Below are positions 1 through 8,859 of a stretch of 64,000 nt of DNA, one piece after another. The DNA lies in the NCBI GenBank assembly GCA_965200615.1, contig OZ241377.1, positions 4,030,001 through 4,094,000 of the forward strand, written 5' to 3'. Position numbers and translations under genes: made by a program. Numbering within the stretch: the first letter of the stretch is position 1; every line of letters starts with the position of its first letter. The notes under the pieces are model-generated. The model did not search any database. It worked only from the letters and a program-made list of their open reading frames with translations, and was not told where the DNA came from. Origin of the DNA: Bin5 sp965200615 (GTDB lineage: Bacteria; Chloroflexota; Anaerolineae; Caldilineales; Caldilineaceae).

Positions 1-64
1 TATTACCAGGGCACTGCGCCATTCCGTTGAACACATTTTACCTGGATCGACGAGAAGAGGAACA

Positions 65-964
65 ATGAAACAGTTACTGTCTATCCTGTTAATTGCCGTC
101 TTTTGTTCAAGCGCGTGCGTAGCTCCCGTCGCGCCGCAGGGCGCTCCCGCTGATGACGAGGGAGGCGCATCCGCGGCTGTTGACGACCTTCTCGAAGAGA
201 TCATGGCGCGCGGCACAATCCGGATTTCCACAGACCCCAATTATGCGCCCCAGAGTTTTCTGGACGAGAGCGGTAATTTTGTGGGATTCGACGTCGACGT
301 AGCTAAAGAGATCGCCCGGCGCCTCGGGGTGGAAGTTGAGTTCGTTACGCCGGATTGGGACCTGATCACGGCCGGCCATTGGGGGGACCAGTGGGACATG
401 AGCGTGGGGTCTATGACCGTCACGACGGCACGGCAAGAGGTCCTGAAATTCGCATCTCCGGCCTATTACTACACGCCTGCCCAGTTCGCGGCAGTGGATG
501 GCTCCGGGATCGAGACGCTGGAGGACCTGAATGGCGCGACGATTTGCGTTGGCGTCTCTACCACGTATGAGAGCTGGTTGATGGGTGATATGGAGGGACT
601 TGGATTGCCGGCCGCCAGCTTCTATGTTGACTCTCCACCGGCTGATGTAAGTATCCTCCCACTGACGGTCGACAACGATTGCGCGCAGCAGATTCAGGCC
701 GGCCGCCAGGAATTTCAAGCCTTCCTGACCTCAAATACTGTGGTGGAAGCCGCCATTGCGGAAGGCATCGCCATTCACAAAGTTGGCAAACCGGTCTTTT
801 CGGAGAATCTCGCGGTGGTTTTTGACAGGAATGCTTCCAAGGATATCGCCAGACTGGTAGGCAAAGTCAGTGAGATAATCGCCGCGATGCATGCTGACGG
901 CACTTTGAGCAACCTGTCGGAGGAGTGGTTTGGCGAGGACCTGACGAGCGATCCCACGCGGTAG
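65..964 (+). CDS. Amino-acid ABC transporter substrate-binding lipoprotein (SBP_bac_3 family)
   Basis: This is a periplasmic-type solute receptor, probably for polar amino acids, 299 aa, the usual size for the family. A Sec signal with a lipobox (CSSAC, about residues 14-18) predicts lipid anchoring. The mature part opens with the family pattern GTIRISTDPNYAPQSF followed by GFDVDVAKEIARRLG, which is the typical first lobe of the fold; the second lobe includes LEDLNGATICVGVSTTYE. The gene is followed by a permease 92 nt downstream with a small hairpin between them. The ATPase gene is not on this window; it may lie to the left or be shared. Substrate cannot be told from sequence. Confidence 0.9.
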   Translation: MKQLLSILLIAVFCSSACVAPVAPQGAPADDEGGASAAVDDLLEEIMARGTIRISTDPNYAPQSFLDESGNFVGFDVDVAKEIARRLGVEVEFVTPDWDLITAGHWGDQWDMSVGSMTVTTARQEVLKFASPAYYYTPAQFAAVDGSGIETLEDLNGATICVGVSTTYESWLMGDMEGLGLPAASFYVDSPPADVSILPLTVDNDCAQQIQAGRQEFQAFLTSNTVVEAAIAEGIAIHKVGKPVFSENLAVVFDRNASKDIARLVGKVSEIIAAMHADGTLSNLSEEWFGEDLTSDPTR

Positions 965-970
965 ACGAGA

Positions 971-998
971 ACAGGGCACTGAAGTTCGAGTTCCCTGT
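971..998 (+). other. Stem-loop between binding-protein and permease genes
   Basis: ACAGGG (971-976) pairs with CCCTGT (993-998), and ACT/AGT (978-980/989-991) extends the stem past a C-T mismatch. No T-run follows. It sits just after the binding-protein stop, where stem-loops in transporter operons often protect the upstream mRNA and raise receptor over permease expression; that role here is inferred. Confidence 0.45.
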
Positions 999-1055
999 GT
1001 GAATCGGCTCTCGCTACCTGAATTCACATGAGATGGTTTTGAAATTGGAATCGGG

Positions 1056-1910
1056 ATGACGACAGCGCCACCGGACGACCGTTTCGCTATTCAAGCTGAG
1101 CAGATCGTGGCGTCGCAGCAGCGTGACGCACGCCGCTTTCAGACAGGCGTGCGCGTTTCGTATGCCGTGCTCCTGGTTGCTCTTGTGTACGCATTCAGCG
1201 GGTCTCGTTTCACAGTCGCTGGCTTACAGTTCAGGACGATTTCCCCAGACTGGAGTTTCATTCGAAGCCACTGGTTCTTTATCTTCAACGGCGTCTGGCT
1301 GACAATTCTGCTGTCAGTTCTGTCGATCATTTTGGCGACAGTTCTCTCGCTTCTGGGCGCGCTGGGGCGCTTGTCGAAGTCGGCGCCAGCATACGCACTG
1401 GCGACCTTCTACATCTCCTTGATTCGGGGAACGCCCCTGCTGCTGCAGGTGGTATTCTTCTTTCTCGCCCTGCCACAGCTGGGCATTCGCCTTTCGGGCC
1501 TGTCGGCCGGTGTGCTGGCATTGGGGCTGAACTACGGCGCCTATATGACGGAGATCATGCGGGCAGGCATTCAGTCGGTGGACGCGGGCCAGCGAGAAGC
1601 AGCAAAGTCGCTGGGCATGTCTCAGTTTCAGATCATGCGATTTATCGTGCTGCCTCAGGCATTGCGCCTAGTCATCCCGCCGATCGGAAACCAGTTCATT
1701 GCCATGCTGAAGGATACGTCGCTGATTTCGGTTACGGGCTTTGTATGGGAACTGCTCTGGCGGGCGCAGAAGCAAGGCCGGGCGAACTTTCGCAGTCTGG
1801 AAGCACTACTGATTGCCGCCGTCTTCTATTGGATCATTACGATAATTTTTTCGGCCTTTCAAGCGCAAATCGAACTACGCCTCTCGCGTGGTTACCGGTC
1901 TGCGCTTTAG
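1056..1910 (+). CDS. Amino-acid ABC transporter permease (HisM/GlnP family)
   Basis: This is an inner-membrane subunit of a polar amino-acid uptake system, 284 aa. After an N-terminal segment (one predicted helix around residues 30-50) comes the family core starting near residue 75 with FNGVWLTILLSVLSI. The cytoplasmic EAA loop that docks the ATPase reads DAGQREAAKSLGMSQFQ, followed by IVLPQALRLVIPPIGNQF, a very typical match. It is co-directional with the upstream binding protein. A single permease gene suggests a homodimeric channel, or that its partner lies elsewhere. The start is supported only by a weak GGAATCGGG Shine-Dalgarno region. Confidence 0.9.
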   Translation: MTTAPPDDRFAIQAEQIVASQQRDARRFQTGVRVSYAVLLVALVYAFSGSRFTVAGLQFRTISPDWSFIRSHWFFIFNGVWLTILLSVLSIILATVLSLLGALGRLSKSAPAYALATFYISLIRGTPLLLQVVFFFLALPQLGIRLSGLSAGVLALGLNYGAYMTEIMRAGIQSVDAGQREAAKSLGMSQFQIMRFIVLPQALRLVIPPIGNQFIAMLKDTSLISVTGFVWELLWRAQKQGRANFRSLEALLIAAVFYWIITIIFSAFQAQIELRLSRGYRSAL

Positions 1911-2033
1911 ATTAAAGCGAGCTGCGGCCAGCGGGCCGAACGCGCTGCATTTTCCGTGTCCGACTGCTGCCCCATTAAAGGATAGACTGGCTTCACATCG
2001 GACGATTCTACTGCAGATTGGAGGAAGGATTAG

Positions 2034-2816
2034 ATGACACATCAGTTCAGCATCTGTTCATATAGTTTCCGCCGTTCGTTCGAAAGCTGCGCGATGGACT
2101 ATCGCGGCTACGTGGATTTCAACGGGCGGCATGGCTTTGCGCAGCTGGATCCCTGGATGAAGCACATCGAGCCCGCACTGGAAAACAGGAGCTGGCTGGC
2201 AGATGCCAAGAGAATGGCGGAGGATGCAGGGCTGCCCTATGGGTGCGTCGCGGTGGATGGAGGGCACATGTACGAGGAGGACGCCGTCAGGCGCGCGGAA
2301 TGCAGGGAAATGGCGCTCCGCTGGCTGGATGTTGCCGCGGCACTCGGCGCGCCGCAGATGCGCATCGATTCTGGCGGGACGGAGGCGTTGACTGACGAGG
2401 TATTTCAAATAATCGTGGAAGGCTACAACGAACTGGTACCCAGGGCGAAAGCAGCCGGCGTGGAAATTCTTGTAGAGAACCACTGGGGACCTACGAAGTA
2501 CGCGGAGAATACGGTAAGGCTGCTTGAGGAGGTAGAAGGGCTTGGACTCTTGTTCGATACGAACAATTGGGCCGAGGGCACGCAGGAACAGGCCTGGCAG
2601 TTATGCGCCCCTTATGCCCGTCTGACACACTTCAAGACGTTCTCGTTCGACAGCCAGGGCAACGATCCGTCGGTCGATTTGAACAGGGCATGCGCGATTC
2701 TGCTGGAGAAGGGCTACAAAGGGGTCTGGGGGATTGAGTCGACACCAGCAGACGGCGACGAAGAAGGAGCGGCATTAAAGACAATGGCACTGATTCGCCG
2801 GGCATTGAACGAGTAA
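2034..2816 (+). CDS. Sugar phosphate isomerase/epimerase family TIM-barrel protein
   Basis: This 260-aa protein is of the xylose-isomerase-like TIM-barrel type (AP_endonuc_2 superfamily). Visible family elements are the N-terminal FSICSYSFRR strand, the metal-site region with ILVENHWG (Glu about residue 147) and GLLFDTNNWA (Asp about 175), LTHFKTFSF (His about 203), and the C-terminal GVWGIESTP (Glu about 236). These Glu/Asp/His positions usually bind a divalent metal for isomerisation or epimerisation of keto sugars. It lies 101 nt before a Gfo/Idh/MocA dehydrogenase, a pairing common in inositol- or sugar-acid-type catabolism. The exact substrate is unknown. Confidence 0.8.
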   Translation: MTHQFSICSYSFRRSFESCAMDYRGYVDFNGRHGFAQLDPWMKHIEPALENRSWLADAKRMAEDAGLPYGCVAVDGGHMYEEDAVRRAECREMALRWLDVAAALGAPQMRIDSGGTEALTDEVFQIIVEGYNELVPRAKAAGVEILVENHWGPTKYAENTVRLLEEVEGLGLLFDTNNWAEGTQEQAWQLCAPYARLTHFKTFSFDSQGNDPSVDLNRACAILLEKGYKGVWGIESTPADGDEEGAALKTMALIRRALNE

Positions 2817-2917
2817 GAGTTCTCATGGGGAGCGTTCGCTTGGCCCCTTGGCTGTAGCACACCGCGCTTGTTTGCAACCAGATTGCATTCAAACAGATCG
2901 TCGGAGAGTTTCCGAAC

Positions 2918-4024
2918 ATGACACAAGACAAGACTCGCATTGGGATCATTGGCGTAGGCCAGATCGGCAAGGGCCATGTTCGCAAGTATATGGAGATGCC
3001 GCACGTAGAGATTGCGGCCATTGCCGACATCAACGAGGCCGAGGCACAGAGGGTGGCGGCTGAAAATGGCATCGCCACCGTTTACACCAGTTTTCGGGAG
3101 TTGCTGGCCCGAGACGACATTAAAGCGGTCGACGTTTGCTTGCATAACAACTACCACATGCCGGCGACGGTGGCTGCGCTGGAAGCGGGCAAGCATGTCT
3201 TTTGCGAAAAGCCAATGGCCGGCGCCTACGTCGACGCCGAAAAGATGCTGAGAGCATCCAGGGATTGCGGCAAGATGCTCAGCATCCAAAACCGAGTGTA
3301 TTTTACCAATGAGACCAAGGCGGCCAAGACGTTGATAGACGGGGGTTATCTGGGGAAACTGTATCACGCTCGCTCAACAGGCTATCGACGGCGAGGAAGG
3401 CCCTTCGTGGACGGCTACGGCTCTCCCTTATTTGTCAACAAAGAGACCGCCAGCGGTGGCGCGCTCTATGACATGGGCGTCTATCACATTTCGACAATTC
3501 TCTACCTGCTGGGCAACCCGGACGTGCTGCGAATCTCCGGCAAAACATACCAGGAGATCGCGATGGATGCGGACCGTCGAGAACGGAGCAACTACAATGT
3601 GGAGGAGCTGGGGCTGGGCTTTGTGCGGTTGGCCGACAACATAACCCTGGACATTATCGAGGCATGGGCCATTCATTTGGACGCCTTCGAGGGTTCATAC
3701 GTTGTCGGCAGCGAAGGCGGTGTGCGCCTTGACCCGTTCGGCTACTTCCACAGCGCCGGGGACCTGGACCTGGACTCCACGGCCAATCTGCAGATGTTCG
3801 ACTTCCGGCTGCACAACGTACACGGGCAAGGAGACGTGTACGACAGTGAGCAGGAGCATTGGATCGCCGCGGTGGAAGGCAGGGTAGCGCTTCTTCCGAC
3901 GGCTGAGATCGCCCTGAACTGCATGCTGATCTCAGAGGGCATCTACTTGTCCAATCAACTGGGGCGGGAGGTAAGCGCGGAGGAGGCGCGAGAGGCTTCG
4001 GTCTCGACGGCCGTTGCCATCTGA
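2918..4024 (+). CDS. Gfo/Idh/MocA family NAD(P)-dependent oxidoreductase
   Basis: This is a 368-aa dehydrogenase of sugars or cyclitols. The N-terminal Rossmann fold carries GIIGVGQIGKGHV (residues about 9-21) for dinucleotide binding. The family signature FCEKPMAG (catalytic Lys region, about residue 93) follows, and the C-terminal alpha/beta domain has GGALYDMGVYHIS, with the Asp and His spaced as in family active sites. It follows the isomerase-like gene on the same strand, so the two probably act in one sugar or polyol pathway fed by a nearby transporter. Substrate specificity is not readable. Confidence 0.88.
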   Translation: MTQDKTRIGIIGVGQIGKGHVRKYMEMPHVEIAAIADINEAEAQRVAAENGIATVYTSFRELLARDDIKAVDVCLHNNYHMPATVAALEAGKHVFCEKPMAGAYVDAEKMLRASRDCGKMLSIQNRVYFTNETKAAKTLIDGGYLGKLYHARSTGYRRRGRPFVDGYGSPLFVNKETASGGALYDMGVYHISTILYLLGNPDVLRISGKTYQEIAMDADRRERSNYNVEELGLGFVRLADNITLDIIEAWAIHLDAFEGSYVVGSEGGVRLDPFGYFHSAGDLDLDSTANLQMFDFRLHNVHGQGDVYDSEQEHWIAAVEGRVALLPTAEIALNCMLISEGIYLSNQLGREVSAEEAREASVSTAVAI

Positions 4025-4061
4025 ATGAGTAGCTGAAGTTTGTCAGTTCTTGAGAAGAAAG

Positions 4062-4101
4062 AAGGGCGCCAGGGAATCGCATTCTTATCCTCAGCGCCCT
4101 T
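4062..4101. terminator. Shared terminator hairpin between convergent genes
   Basis: AAGGGCGC (4062-4069) pairs with GCGCCCTT (4094-4101), and short AGG/CCT and GAAT/ATTC pairings extend it inward. It lies in the 113-bp space between the convergent dehydrogenase and bicupin genes. On the minus strand the stem is followed by a pyrimidine-rich CTTTCTTC stretch, so it could stop transcription from both sides. Confidence 0.5.
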
Positions 4102-4137
4102 TGCGGTTTCAGCAGACTTGCAAAAAGTCAGTACCCT

Positions 4138-4869
4138 TCAGATGGCCTGGCAGCGAATGAGACGGGCCGTTTCTTCTCCTTCGTTGCGGACGGTCTGGGC
4201 CTCGCCAGAAGGAATGAATGCACCTTCGTGACGTGATGCGTGCAGCGTCTGCCCGCCGGAGGTGATAGACACCTGGCCGCTCCAGACAAACCAGACAGCT
4301 TCCTTGTCATCTGAGGCGGACGCCTCCACATGTCCTCCCTGCCCCAATTCAAAGTAGCCCAGCTGCATCTCCGGAGTCCCCGTGGCGGGTGAGGCCGGGG
4401 CCCACGAGTTCGTCATCCCGTCTCCTGATGCGTTTCCTGACGCAAGATTGTCGATGCGCACCGTTGTCTGATGGTTGTCGGGCGGGCGCGGCGTCGTGCC
4501 CGTTTTGGAGGGGTCACGCTCTCCCCGGTACAGGGCCTGGTCGGGCGGCGCCTGAAAGCTGATCAGGGTTGCTTCGGCGCCGCTGGTATTGACAGTACCG
4601 TGTACTTCGGGCGACGGCACGTATGCAAACTGGCCCGAGGCAATAGGCGTGTAGGCATCCCCTTGCCGCACTGAGACTCCTCCCTCCAGGACTATAAATA
4701 TGTCCGCAGACTCTTCGTGAAAGTGCTGTGGGAACTCTTCGCCTGCCTGAAAGACAGAGTAGTTGAGAGTTATGTGCTGCGCGCCAGTAGACGGCCCGAC
4801 CAGGTTACGGGAATCGCCTTTGCCCATTTTGAAGGCAGCGGCCTTGCTGGCGGATAGAAGGGTTGCCAT
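4138..4869 (-). CDS. Bicupin-domain protein
   Basis: This is a 243-aa protein with two cupin beta-barrels. The first barrel (about residues 30-110) has the metal-site pattern QHFHEESADIFIVLEGG, followed by VHGTVN in the second cupin motif. The second barrel (about 140-243) has GGHVEASASDDKEAVWFVWSG and lacks an obvious full His set, so only the first site may bind metal. Such proteins range from dioxygenases to sugar-binding isomerases; no function can be assigned. A GCAGGAG ribosome-binding site lies 8 nt before the ATG. It is convergent with the dehydrogenase gene and shares strand with PhyH-1 upstream. Confidence 0.8.
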   Translation of the reverse strand: MATLLSASKAAAFKMGKGDSRNLVGPSTGAQHITLNYSVFQAGEEFPQHFHEESADIFIVLEGGVSVRQGDAYTPIASGQFAYVPSPEVHGTVNTSGAEATLISFQAPPDQALYRGERDPSKTGTTPRPPDNHQTTVRIDNLASGNASGDGMTNSWAPASPATGTPEMQLGYFELGQGGHVEASASDDKEAVWFVWSGQVSITSGGQTLHASRHEGAFIPSGEAQTVRNEGEETARLIRCQAI

Positions 4870-5024
4870 GGATTGTTCTCCTGCTGTACCTGTTTATGGC
4901 CCGGACCGACCACAACGATTACTGAACTCCATAAATGGCGCTGAGGGCCAGCGCGAGAATTCAAGGGAAATACGCGGCTCCGCGATACTTCGGGTCTCAG
5001 TCGAATGAGTTCCTCATGCCTTGG

Positions 5025-5918
5025 CTAGACAGCGTAGTGCGAGCCGTCGCTCAGATTATTGGCGGCGCGCACCGGTCGGAACAGAGTTCGACGCAAAGGC
5101 GGCATCGCGGCAACGAGCTCGGGGTCCGGATCCCAGTCGTGCCATTTGCTGTCCACGGTGTTGTAACAGCTGAAGATGGCAACCCGTTCATGCTCGCGAT
5201 TGGTCCAAGGGCGGGCGCTGTGGGTCAGAGATTCGGTAAAGAAGAGGACGGAGCCGGCAGGACAGGTGTATTCGTCCCAGATTGGCGAGAACGGATCGTG
5301 GATCGAGTCGGGCGCGGGATATGCGGCTTTGTGGCTTCCCGTTACCAGAAGCGTTCCATCGCCCTCGGCGACGGGATTCAGCTCCCAGACGACGCGAGTG
5401 AGGCCGGCGTGGGACTTGCCGGGAACGCAGTGATAGAAGTGGGTGTCGCCGGGAAAGCGGAAGAATCCGCTGCCGTTGTGTGGCCCAAACTGGCCTTCGC
5501 CGGTCTTGCGGTAGAAGAGGCTGCAGGACTCCATGCGGAACCCGTAGCAGTTCTGGCGCGAGAGCGGCGGGAAGGCGACGAATTCGTTCATGAAGCCGAC
5601 GACAACGGGATGATCGGAGAGCTTTTGCAGCGGGCCTCCCAGAGGAGAGCGCTCGCGTTCGGGGATCGATTCCGGATCGTGCTGAAGCTGCAGGCCAAAA
5701 TCACGCATCTCCCTGGCTTCTTCCTCGTTCAGAACGCCGGGTATGAGGAGCCAGCCGTGCATGTCGAAAAGGTACTTCTGTTCCGGTGTGAGGTTTACGA
5801 CGGGCAAGCCGTCTGAATTCACGCTGGGGAATTCCTGCGCGCTCATATCCAGTTGCTGGCCCAGGCTATGGGCGAAGATGTAGGGCGCGTTCTTGACGTC
5901 CTGGTTGTTGGTGGCCAT
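5025..5918 (-). CDS. PhyH-1: phytanoyl-CoA dioxygenase family protein with an HxG motif
   Basis: This is a cupin-fold Fe(II)/2-oxoglutarate-type enzyme of 297 aa. The start chosen (ATG at 5918) has AAAGGA upstream; a longer frame to 6011 exists but its extra residues look non-coding. Fold landmarks are VVWELNPVAEGDGTLLVTGSHK and FTESLTHSARPW, with the distal His at residue 233. At the place where canonical members have His-x-Asp, this protein reads GPHNGSG (H147, N148, G149), so the carboxylate ligand appears to be missing. That pattern recalls Fe/2-oxoglutarate halogenases (SyrB2 HxA, WelO5 HxG), but it may simply be a subfamily trait with other ligands. Confidence 0.85.
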   Translation of the reverse strand: MATNNQDVKNAPYIFAHSLGQQLDMSAQEFPSVNSDGLPVVNLTPEQKYLFDMHGWLLIPGVLNEEEAREMRDFGLQLQHDPESIPERERSPLGGPLQKLSDHPVVVGFMNEFVAFPPLSRQNCYGFRMESCSLFYRKTGEGQFGPHNGSGFFRFPGDTHFYHCVPGKSHAGLTRVVWELNPVAEGDGTLLVTGSHKAAYPAPDSIHDPFSPIWDEYTCPAGSVLFFTESLTHSARPWTNREHERVAIFSCYNTVDSKWHDWDPDPELVAAMPPLRRTLFRPVRAANNLSDGSHYAV

Positions 5919-6036
5919 TGGAGTTTGAGTCCTTTCGGTGGTTCGGGTGGCCAATGCCTTCGTCGTGAGGCTGACACAATATCCCGCACGCAGGCTGCAG
6001 GAATCATACACCAGAAGTAGAGGAACCTAAAGCGCG

Positions 6037-6066
6037 GGCATCCGAATCGCGTGTACGCCGGATGCC
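6037..6066. promoter_or_regulatory. Inverted repeat, candidate operator or hairpin
   Basis: GGCATCCG (6037-6044) is matched by CGGATGCC (6059-6066) and the inner GCGT (6049-6052) by ACGC (6055-6058). It lies just upstream of the possible minus-strand promoter for PhyH-1. An operator or a structured leader are both possible. Confidence 0.35.
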
Positions 6067-6227
6067 AAGCGAACCGCCCAAGAGTCAGGGTTTTTGAGAA
6101 GATGGTCTTGCGGGGATGCCTGTATTTGACGGACTTATCTGATGCAGACCCCTGCTCGACTTTCGTCTGTTCTAATCGGTTTGGCCTGAGCAAAGCGGCG
6201 CACGACTTTCCAGGAAATTCGAGTCGT

Positions 6228-6257
6228 TTGGTACGCCTTCCTCGCACATGGTACACT
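6228..6257 (+). promoter_or_regulatory. Possible sigma-70-type promoter of CUT1 operon I
   Basis: TTGGTA (6228-6233) and TACACT (6252-6257) are separated by 18 nt and lie about 135 nt before the binding-protein start. Each hexamer matches 4 of 6 consensus positions, so this is only a candidate. Confidence 0.3.
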
Positions 6258-6390
6258 CACTCTCAAATTAGTCCCCAGGAAGGTCAAAGTCACAGCCCGT
6301 TCGTGTTCGACACTCTGCTCGTCAACCAAGAGCAGTTTTCCCTTTATCCATTGATTGGTACCGCCATCCACTCTGAAAGGAGAAATCGTG

Positions 6391-7752
6391 ATGACGAAAA
6401 CTACGCGTAGAGACTTCCTGCAAAAGACAAGTTTGGTCGCTGCAGGCGGATTTCTTGCAGCGTGTGCCGCGCCTGCGGCGCCGGCGACAGACGGAGGAGG
6501 GGAAGCAGCCCCGGCTCAAGAGATGCTGGAGCTGCGTGTCGGCTCGATTGCCGGCATCGTTACTGAAGGCTTGCAGGCGCAGGCGGATCTGTACATGGAG
6601 GAGAATCCCAACATTTCGGTGACGATTGACGTCCTCGCAGATGAGCAATACCAGCAGGCGTTCCTGCTCTTTTCCAGCGAGGACACGCCGGACATCTCGT
6701 GGTTTCAGTGCGTGCCGGCCAATCGTTTCAACGACATGGTGACCAGTCAGATCCTTGTTCCGTTTGATGACCTGTACGAGCAGGAAGGCTGGTTCGACGC
6801 ATATCCTGAAGGTATTGTTGACTTCCAGCGTCAGCCGGACGGTCACTTTTACTCGGCTACAAGTTCGGTGGTATGGACCCCTTATACCTATTACAACAAA
6901 GAGATCTTCGACGAAATCGGCGCGTCTCCGCCGGAAACCTGGGATGACCTGTATGAGATGTCGGCAGAGTTCCGGGCGGCCGGATACCAGCCGCTGGCGG
7001 TCGACTACAACATGGGCATCCAGAGCCACTTCAGTGACGGCATGCAGCTGCGATCGTGGAGCCGGGACCAGTACAACTGCATGCCGATTCTGTGGCGGGC
7101 GGACCGGCCAGCGGATTGCAATGAGTACAGCTGGACGGACCCGGACTCGGTGCGGATCTACGAGTACATTCAGGCGATGGTCGACAACGGGGTCTTCGTC
7201 GACGGCGTGACGGGACTGACGGACTATCAGAATGGCAGGTCGTTGTTCACGACGGGCAAGACGGCGATGTGGCAGACCGGATCGTGGGATGGCGGGAGCG
7301 CCGGGCTCACGCGTGACGTGGAGTTCGAAGTGGGGTACTTCTACTATCCTGAGATCAGGCCGGAACGGACTGGAAAGGTTGGGGCCTGGGTTCCCGACGG
7401 GTTGATCGTACCGAAGTCGGGCAGTAACATTGAGGCAGCGTTAGAGTTTGTCGCCTGGGCCTACCGTCTGCCGCAGGCTTCACTGTATGCACAGACGGCC
7501 GGGATCCCCCATGGCCGCGCCGACATTCCTGCTGAAGTGTACGCTGAGATCCTCAGCGAGATGCAGCTGGCTTTCCTGGAAGACAACAACAAGTACGGGA
7601 CACCGGCTTTGTTCGAAGCATCGAGCAGCCAGCCCTACCAGCAGGCGACGGTCAAGTCAGTTGACCAGATGATGGCGGGCGGGCTGACACCTGAAGAGGC
7701 CGGGGCCTGGCTGCAGGAAAAGACCGTGGAGATTCAGGCCGAACAGAGTTAG
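6391..7752 (+). CDS. CUT1 sugar ABC transporter I, substrate-binding lipoprotein
   Basis: This is an extracellular solute-binding protein family 1 receptor, 453 aa from the ATG at 6391, which has AAAGGAG 8 nt upstream. The N-terminus has a Tat-like TRRDFLQ and then a lipobox ending in AAC followed by APAAPA, so it is probably exported folded and lipid-anchored. Family landmarks include YMEENPNISVTIDVLADEQYQQ, VVWTPYTYYNKEIFDEIG and FTTGKTAMWQTGSW. It is followed by a hairpin and two permease genes; no ATPase gene is adjacent, as is common when a shared MsmX/UgpC-type ATPase energises several systems. The ligand is unknown. Confidence 0.92.
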   Translation: MTKTTRRDFLQKTSLVAAGGFLAACAAPAAPATDGGGEAAPAQEMLELRVGSIAGIVTEGLQAQADLYMEENPNISVTIDVLADEQYQQAFLLFSSEDTPDISWFQCVPANRFNDMVTSQILVPFDDLYEQEGWFDAYPEGIVDFQRQPDGHFYSATSSVVWTPYTYYNKEIFDEIGASPPETWDDLYEMSAEFRAAGYQPLAVDYNMGIQSHFSDGMQLRSWSRDQYNCMPILWRADRPADCNEYSWTDPDSVRIYEYIQAMVDNGVFVDGVTGLTDYQNGRSLFTTGKTAMWQTGSWDGGSAGLTRDVEFEVGYFYYPEIRPERTGKVGAWVPDGLIVPKSGSNIEAALEFVAWAYRLPQASLYAQTAGIPHGRADIPAEVYAEILSEMQLAFLEDNNKYGTPALFEASSSQPYQQATVKSVDQMMAGGLTPEEAGAWLQEKTVEIQAEQS

Positions 7753-7800
7753 ACGGCGAGTATTCCGGAAAACAGGATTGAAATGTAAGGTCAACTTGTG

Positions 7801-7830
7801 CAGGGAGGTTCGAAAGGGCCTCCCTGTTTT
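7801..7830 (+). terminator. Stem-loop with T-run after the binding-protein gene
   Basis: CAGGGAGG (7801-7808) pairs perfectly with CCTCCCTG (7819-7826), followed by TTTT. It lies between the binding-protein stop and the permease start of the same operon, so it most likely acts as a partial terminator or mRNA stabiliser rather than a full stop. Confidence 0.65.
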
Positions 7831-7847
7831 CGTATGGAGGTGCAGAG

Positions 7848-8780
7848 TTGGCAACGGTGAATTCAAGGGAAGCGGTCGGGACAGGGGGCGGCAACAGGCT
7901 CATGCGCGGCTTCAGGAACGCTTTGCCGTGGTATCTGTTCATAGCGCCGGCTTCGCTGATGCTGCTGACGCTGATGGCCTATCCACTGTTTGACACGCTG
8001 CGGCTGTCGCTGTTTAAGTGGGGGGGGCTGGGGCCGCAGACATTCATTGGGATGAGGAATTTCTCCAAGCTCTTCGGTGACGAAATTTTCTGGCGTGCGC
8101 TCGGAAACAGCTTTATCTTCGCCATCGTCGTGCCCTTTTTCACGGTGTCGATCGGTCTGTTTCTGGGTGTGGCAATCAGCCGGCGCTTGCGGGGATGGCA
8201 GATTTATCGCATCGCCTTTTTCATCCCGGTGATGATGTCGGGCGTGGTGGTGGCGACATTGTGGGCGAACATGTTCGAGTTCAACCACGGTCTATTTAAC
8301 ACCGTGCTGCGCGGCATCGGGCTCGACGGCCTGGCTCAGAACTGGCTGGGCGACCGCAATGTAGCGCTGATAAGCGTCATGCTTGTACCGATATGGCAGT
8401 CGGTGGGCTTTCCCATGATCGTGTTGCTGGCGGCGATAGAGGGCATTCCGCAGGATATGCACGACGCCGCCACAATGGACGGCGTAAACGAGTGGCAGCG
8501 CATTTGGGGACTGATTGTGCCGCTGATCAAACCTGTGCTAGCATCGATAACCATGCTCTCGATCATCGGCGCCATGAAGGTCTTCGACATTGTGCTGGTG
8601 ATGACGAAGGGCGGTCCGGCCTTCAGTACGCAGGTGCTGGGCTACTACCTGTTCGAGACAGCCTTCCGCTCTGGCTACTTCGGTTACGGTTCGGCGATTG
8701 CTGTCGTAATGTTCGTGGTCGTCTTCGCAATTGCCTACGCCTATGTGCGAGGCGTGCGGATAGAAAGTGTAGAGTATTAG
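7848..8780 (+). CDS. CUT1 sugar ABC transporter I, permease (MalF-like)
   Basis: This is a 310-aa membrane subunit with about six helices. The start is a TTG at 7848 preceded by GGAGGTG. The EAA loop that contacts the ATPase reads DMHDAATMDGVNEWQRIW, followed by VPLIKP, and the C-terminal region has VLVMTKGGPAFSTQVLGYYLFETAF, all typical of the first permease of CUT1 systems. It works as a heterodimer with the permease encoded 79 nt downstream. Confidence 0.92.
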   Translation: MATVNSREAVGTGGGNRLMRGFRNALPWYLFIAPASLMLLTLMAYPLFDTLRLSLFKWGGLGPQTFIGMRNFSKLFGDEIFWRALGNSFIFAIVVPFFTVSIGLFLGVAISRRLRGWQIYRIAFFIPVMMSGVVVATLWANMFEFNHGLFNTVLRGIGLDGLAQNWLGDRNVALISVMLVPIWQSVGFPMIVLLAAIEGIPQDMHDAATMDGVNEWQRIWGLIVPLIKPVLASITMLSIIGAMKVFDIVLVMTKGGPAFSTQVLGYYLFETAFRSGYFGYGSAIAVVMFVVVFAIAYAYVRGVRIESVEY

Positions 8781-8859
8781 GATTGTTTGGGAGAAGGGTT
8801 CCCGGACTTTCTCGACTCCGGTCCGGGTTTGGAGAGCCAGTTTGAAAGGATTGGAATAG

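Larger units (their letters stand above)
5919..6390. other. Divergent intergenic region (472 bp)
   Basis: This is the space between PhyH-1 (minus) and CUT1 operon I (plus). It contains a hairpin at 6037-6066 and weak promoter-like pairs on both strands. On the minus strand these are TTTAGG (6026-6031) and TATGAT (6003-6008) with 17 nt between. I see no convincing gene in it. Confidence 0.5.

Noticed and set aside
4935..5816. 293-aa plus-strand frame opposite PhyH-1
   Set aside because: Antisense shadow of a clear protein family gene; the translation shows no domain.
6051..6410. Possible small gene in the divergent spacer before CUT1 operon I
   Set aside because: It runs into the binding-protein start in another frame, lacks a ribosome-binding site and shows no known motif.
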